This document shows, one piece after another, positions 17,099 to 20,796 of a stretch of DNA of 20,796 nt. The stretch is taken from positions 1 to 20,796 of the forward strand of contig CACLNK010000014.1 of assembly GCA_902608305.1 (NCBI GenBank), in the 5' to 3' direction. The first letter of the stretch is position 1; the number at the start of each line of letters is the position of its first letter. The notes beneath the pieces are model-generated. The model was not told the origin of the DNA. It saw only the letters and a program-made list of their open reading frames with translations, and searched no databases. The stretch is from an uncultured Pelagibacteraceae bacterium (GTDB lineage: Bacteria; Pseudomonadota; Alphaproteobacteria; Pelagibacterales; Pelagibacteraceae). The position numbers and the translations under genes are program-made.

Positions 17099-18127
17099 GT
17101 GCAAAAAGTAAACTGGGGAATTATAGGCTTAGGAAAAATTGCTTTAAAATTTTCAGAGGGTTTTAAAAACGTAGATAATGCAAAATTACTTGGAATATCA
17201 AGCAAGGATAATAAAAAACTTAAAAAATTTAAAGAAGATTTTAAAATAGAAAATAACTTTTGTTTTAATAATTACGAAAATTTATTGGAATGCAAAGGTA
17301 TTGATATAATCTATATTGCTTTACCTAATTCTTTGCATCATGAATGGATAATTAAATGTATTGAAAAAGAAAAAAAAATTTTGGTTGAAAAACCAGCAAC
17401 ATTAAATTTTTCTCAGATGAAAGATGTTCAAAATAAACTTTTAAATAAAAATTTATTATTTACTGAAGCATTTATGTACAGATACCATCCTCAAATAATA
17501 GAGGTTATTAAATTAATACGAGGAAATGTAATTGGTAAATTAATCTCAATGGAATCTTTTTTTGGAATGGACATATTAACAAAAAAAAATTTATTTGGAT
17601 TTAAAAAAATAAAAAAATTAAATAAAGACAGCAGATTATATAATAAAGATTTAGGCGGTGGAGCAATATTAGACTTGGGGTGTTATCCTGTTTCAATCAG
17701 TCAATTTATTGCATCTTTAATACCTGATATTAATTGCAATAGTATAAAAGTGTTGAATAAAAAAAAAGAAATTGGATCTACAGGAGTTGACCTAGATTCA
17801 TATGCAGAATTACAATTTGATAATAAATTTAAATCTAAAGTTGGAGCATCATTTACAAAAAATTTAGGAAAAGGAACAAGAATTATTGGAGAAAAAGGAG
17901 AATTATTAATTGAAAATACATGGCATGGCGATCCAAGTATAATTAAAATTAAAGGAGAAAAAAGTTACGAAATTAATGTGAAGTGTAATGAAAATATTTA
18001 TTCATACGAGATTAGAAATATCAGTAAATCTGTATTAGAAAACAAAAAGGAATCAATATATCCTGGAATGAGCTTAGTAGAAACGTTATTGAATATGAAA
18101 ATTTTAGATGAGTGGTTAAATGATTAA
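17099..18127 (+). CDS. Gfo/Idh/MocA-family oxidoreductase
   Basis: A 342-residue NAD(P)-dependent oxidoreductase. The N-terminal Rossmann fold opens with NWGIIGLGKIALKF. The family's conserved EKP motif is at residues 97-99 (VEKPATLN), followed by EAFMYRYHPQI. The C-terminal alpha/beta substrate domain contains GGGAILDLGCYPVS. This pattern is closest to the dihydrodiol-dehydrogenase/sugar-oxidoreductase branch; substrates of such members are usually sugars or cyclitols, but none can be named. The start is GTG with a good Shine-Dalgarno, 4 nt after the lepA stop. The end overlaps the following glycosyltransferase by 8 nt, so the two probably act together, perhaps in making or modifying a sugar for a glycan (inference). 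Confidence 0.9.
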   Translation: MQKVNWGIIGLGKIALKFSEGFKNVDNAKLLGISSKDNKKLKKFKEDFKIENNFCFNNYENLLECKGIDIIYIALPNSLHHEWIIKCIEKEKKILVEKPATLNFSQMKDVQNKLLNKNLLFTEAFMYRYHPQIIEVIKLIRGNVIGKLISMESFFGMDILTKKNLFGFKKIKKLNKDSRLYNKDLGGGAILDLGCYPVSISQFIASLIPDINCNSIKVLNKKKEIGSTGVDLDSYAELQFDNKFKSKVGASFTKNLGKGTRIIGEKGELLIENTWHGDPSIIKIKGEKSYEINVKCNENIYSYEIRNISKSVLENKKESIYPGMSLVETLLNMKILDEWLND

Positions 18128-18932
18128 GAATAAAATTTTTGACTGTATAACTTTTTTTGATAATAATTATATGTTTAACTTAAGATATAATATTCTTAAA
18201 GAACATGTAGACTATTTTGTTATATGTGAGTCCAAATTTGACCACAGAGGTAATCCAAAAAATCTTAATTTTATTAAGTATAAAGAATATGACTTTAGTA
18301 AAATTAAATATTTTGTTTTAGAAGAACCATTTCCAAAGCATACAAGTCTATGGGAAAATCAAGCTATACAAAGAGAATTTTTGTTAAAGTGCACAAACTT
18401 TGCTGAGCCAGATGACTATATATTTTTTTCTGATCCAGATGAAATACCAAAACCTGAAATTTTAACTAATTTTGAATTAAAGAAAAAATATGGAATTTTT
18501 ATGCAAAGATGTTTCAATTATAAATTTAATTTATTTAATAGTTATGAAAGTCCTTGGGAAGGGTCTAGAGTTAGTAAAAAAAAGAATTTAAAATCAATAG
18601 ATTTTATGAGGCAAAAAATTAAATTAAAAAATTTAAATTATAATTTTTTAAGATTTGATAAAGAAAAAAGTATTCAAATATTTGATAATGCCGGGTGGCA
18701 CTTTAATAATATTCTTACACCTAAAGAAATTTCATTAAAGTTAAAAACTTTTGCACATACAGAATTTGCTCAAGAAAAATTTTCATCTATAAATGTAATC
18801 AAAGAAAAATTAAAAAAAAAAATTGATTTATTTGAGAGAGGACATAGGTACGAAATTGTTAAACTTGATGATAGTTTTCCAGATTACCTATTAAAAAATA
18901 TAAATAAGTTTAAAGATTTTATTGATTCTTAA
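18120..18932 (+). CDS. GT17-family glycosyltransferase (MGAT3-like)
   Basis: A 270-residue protein with the features of glycosyltransferase family 17, whose animal member MGAT3 adds bisecting GlcNAc to N-glycans. Seen here: an N-terminal DCITFFDNNYMFNLR segment, ESKFDHRG, the acidic metal/nucleotide-binding SDPDEIP (residues 104-110), and a later AGWHFN block. No signal peptide or transmembrane helix is visible, so it is probably cytoplasmic, unlike the eukaryotic Golgi enzymes. The acceptor is unknown; a surface glycan is a reasonable guess. The ATG lies inside the upstream oxidoreductase gene (8-nt overlap), indicating coupled expression. An A11 run occurs at 18822-18832. It ends 20 nt from the converging PQQ dehydrogenase gene, with no clear terminator. 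Confidence 0.87.
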   Translation: MIKNKIFDCITFFDNNYMFNLRYNILKEHVDYFVICESKFDHRGNPKNLNFIKYKEYDFSKIKYFVLEEPFPKHTSLWENQAIQREFLLKCTNFAEPDDYIFFSDPDEIPKPEILTNFELKKKYGIFMQRCFNYKFNLFNSYESPWEGSRVSKKKNLKSIDFMRQKIKLKNLNYNFLRFDKEKSIQIFDNAGWHFNNILTPKEISLKLKTFAHTEFAQEKFSSINVIKEKLKKKIDLFERGHRYEIVKLDDSFPDYLLKNINKFKDFIDS

Positions 18933-18952
18933 ATTATTTTCAAAGAAATATT

Positions 18953-20796
18953 TTAATCTTTTAATTTAAAGGCTACCAATGCATTTCCAAATTCAACTAA
19001 ATCAGGGTATCCTTTTTTTAAGGTCGAGCCACCAGTAGCATGTATTATTATATACTGCTTATTATTGTAAATATATGTAGTGGGTGGTGCAGAGCCTATA
19101 AAAGGCAATTTTTTGCTGTATAAAATTGATCCATTTTTACTATTAAAAACATACATTTTTTTATCTAATGTACCAGTAGCAATTGCGATATTTCCTGAAG
19201 TAGCAGTAACGCCCCCAAAATTTTCGGTACCTGTTTGTGTTATTCCTTTTTCTTTTAAAAATTCATACTCCCCAAAGGGCACTTGCCAAATAATTTTTCC
19301 ACTATTTAAATTTAATGCTGTGAGAGTACCCCATGGTGGTTTAGTAACAGGATAACCAAGGTCATCAAGTGCTCTTTTATAATTGCTAAAATACTCGGGT
19401 ATATAGGTATGGTTTGTTTCTAATTTTTTTACTTCAGTTTCCCATGGAATATTATTGCTTGTTACATACATAATTTGTTTATCATGATCGACAGAGGCAC
19501 CCATCCATTCTGCTCCACCGTTAAAATTATATTGAAGATTTTTTTTATTTAATTCATAAGCTTGATAAAAACCAAAATTATAGCTTTTATATTTATTTTT
19601 ATGTATTGATTTTTTTGATTGATCATATGACCAAAGGTCATCTAATGAAAAAATATTTTTCCCAAAAGGTTCAGGTAGTTTTAAATCAGGTTGATATTCA
19701 CTTGTTTTTTCACCTTTTAATTTTGAAATTGGAGCCTTGCGTAAAACAAAATCAAATATAGGATTTCCAGTAACTCTATCAATAATTAAAGTGTTTGCTC
19801 TTTTCGTAGGAGCAACAACAACATCAATAAATTTGTTATCTATTATTAAAGATGTTAAAATTGGGGGAGCGGGTAAATCTGAATTCCAAATATCATGACT
19901 AGTTTCTTGAAAACTCCATAAAATTTTTTTTTGATTTAAATCAATAGCTATTATGCTATTAGAATTTGGGTTGCTCCCAGGTCTCTGGGTGCCATCAAAA
20001 TAATGATGTGGATTTCCTGTTGTAACATATAGAATACCTCTATTTATATCAGCAGAAATTCCACCCCAAGGGTTAGCTCCCAAGTTATTATATTTTTTTC
20101 CTCCAAATCTTTTATTAATTTTTTTTTTATATTTAAGCTTCCATTCAGTTTTACCTGTAAACAAATTATATATTTCTATCGCTCTATCCCAAGTGGCAAT
20201 AACAATATAATCTTTGTAAATTACAGGCGCTAACACATTAAGACCCGTTCTAACTTGACCATTTTTTCCAAAAGTAGAAATAAATTCTCCACTTTGTGCA
20301 TCTAAAGAAACTAATCTTTCTCTATTAGAAAATATTATTCTTGATTTTTCAAATTTATTACCTTTCCAAAATACCAAACCTCTTCGCGCAACTGAGGTGC
20401 CAAATTTTTTTGATTTCCATTTTATTTCTCCAGTGGAGCCATCGATTGCAGCAATAATCCCTCCTGAAATTGGAGTATATATAGTTCCTTCAATTACTAT
20501 GGGATTTGCTTGAATATCATTTTTTTGATCTTTTGATCTATAAATCCAAGCAATTTGTAAGTTATGTGCATTTTCACTATTTATAAGTTTTAAACTTGAA
20601 AATCTATTTGATGAATGATTTCCATGGCTTCTTGGCCAATTTTCAAAATTTTCTTCATTTGGAAATTTATTTAAAGTAAAATTTTTTTCACTTTTAATTA
20701 TCTTTATTTCTGGCAATTTATCACGTTCATAGCGATTTTCTTTTTCCCAGTATTTTTTGTGTTCTTCAAAATTTTTAACTAAAAAATTTTCAACTT
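18953..20796 (-). CDS. PQQ-dependent (quinoprotein) dehydrogenase, 5'-partial
   Basis: A beta-propeller quinoprotein dehydrogenase, likely periplasmic as is usual for the family. The frame is open through the right edge, giving 613 visible residues; a TTG at 20714-20716 is internal, and the true start and any signal peptide or membrane domain lie outside. Propeller repeats with the typical D-x-x-x-G-x-x-x-W pattern are seen, for example AIDGSTGEIKW, IYNLFTGKTEW and ALNLNSGKIIW. The active-site segment HDIWNSDLPAPP corresponds to the catalytic Asp region of membrane glucose dehydrogenase (Gcd), and APTKRANTLIIDRVTG to its PQQ-contact Lys region. There is no cysteine at all in the visible part, so neither the vicinal disulfide of quinoprotein alcohol dehydrogenases nor a haem c motif exists here. 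The segment RRGLVFW has Trp where E. coli Gcd has His262, so glucose specificity is not assured. It converges on the GT17 gene. Confidence 0.88.
   Translation of the reverse strand, partial: VENFLVKNFEEHKKYWEKENRYERDKLPEIKIIKSEKNFTLNKFPNEENFENWPRSHGNHSSNRFSSLKLINSENAHNLQIAWIYRSKDQKNDIQANPIVIEGTIYTPISGGIIAAIDGSTGEIKWKSKKFGTSVARRGLVFWKGNKFEKSRIIFSNRERLVSLDAQSGEFISTFGKNGQVRTGLNVLAPVIYKDYIVIATWDRAIEIYNLFTGKTEWKLKYKKKINKRFGGKKYNNLGANPWGGISADINRGILYVTTGNPHHYFDGTQRPGSNPNSNSIIAIDLNQKKILWSFQETSHDIWNSDLPAPPILTSLIIDNKFIDVVVAPTKRANTLIIDRVTGNPIFDFVLRKAPISKLKGEKTSEYQPDLKLPEPFGKNIFSLDDLWSYDQSKKSIHKNKYKSYNFGFYQAYELNKKNLQYNFNGGAEWMGASVDHDKQIMYVTSNNIPWETEVKKLETNHTYIPEYFSNYKRALDDLGYPVTKPPWGTLTALNLNSGKIIWQVPFGEYEFLKEKGITQTGTENFGGVTATSGNIAIATGTLDKKMYVFNSKNGSILYSKKLPFIGSAPPTTYIYNNKQYIIIHATGGSTLKKGYPDLVEFGNALVAFKLKD

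Noticed and set aside
18933..18962. Possible bidirectional terminator between GT17 and the PQQ dehydrogenase
   Set aside because: Only a 4-5 bp AT-rich stem with mismatches can be drawn; this is no better than chance in such AT-rich sequence.
19080..19355. Open 91-codon plus-strand frame
   Set aside because: It lies opposite the conserved C-terminal propeller blades of the PQQ dehydrogenase and shows no coding features.
20714..20716. TTG as the start of the PQQ dehydrogenase
   Set aside because: The frame continues open for 26 more codons to the window edge and no ribosome binding site precedes it; the start and export signal are expected outside the window.

Overview
The window is a very AT-rich, almost fully coding stretch of bacterial chromosome. 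Only about 150 of 20,796 bases lie outside genes, most junctions abut or overlap by a few bases, and lysine/asparagine/isoleucine-rich proteins dominate. Together with alphaproteobacterial-type housekeeping proteins, this suggests a streamlined marine alphaproteobacterium of the SAR11/Pelagibacter type. That is an inference from composition and gene density, not a database match. I see no tRNA, rRNA, CRISPR array, insertion sequence or phage gene.

Layout: (1) 1-6782, plus strand: the two subunits of NADPH glutamate synthase, small subunit (gltD, 5' end outside the window) before large subunit (gltB), followed by an atypical SDR/epimerase-like gene. (2) 6753-7514, minus strand: an alpha/beta hydrolase resembling the ABHD10 family, tail-to-tail overlapping the SDR gene by 30 nt and head-to-head with the next gene. 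(3) 7541-18932, plus strand: a GT4 glycosyltransferase running directly into the translation block thrS-infC-rpmI-rplT-pheS-pheT-lepA, then a Gfo/Idh/MocA oxidoreductase and a GT17-type glycosyltransferase overlapping by 8 nt. (4) 18953-20796, minus strand: a PQQ-type beta-propeller dehydrogenase whose N-terminus lies beyond the right edge.

The housekeeping genes cover ammonia assimilation (GOGAT), aminoacylation (ThrRS, PheRS), initiation (IF3), 50S assembly (bL35, bL20) and elongation-factor recovery (LepA). They are bordered by sugar/envelope-type genes (SDR, GT4, Gfo/Idh, GT17), which are joined to them without intergenic space and so are probably co-transcribed. Nearly all plus-strand junctions run from an 8-nt overlap to a 4-nt gap, so translational coupling is likely the general rule. 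The two real plus-strand gaps precede rpmI (53 nt) and pheS (43 nt). The rpmI gap holds a convincing sigma70-like promoter placed so close to the ATG that the mRNA would be nearly leaderless.

I found no clearly new multi-gene system. The most interesting items are the near-leaderless rpmI promoter, the divergent start-codon clash at 7508-7514, the Gfo/Idh-GT17 pair, the SDR lacking its Tyr/Lys pair and carrying two A12 runs, and the cysteine-free PQQ dehydrogenase with an altered substrate-site residue.
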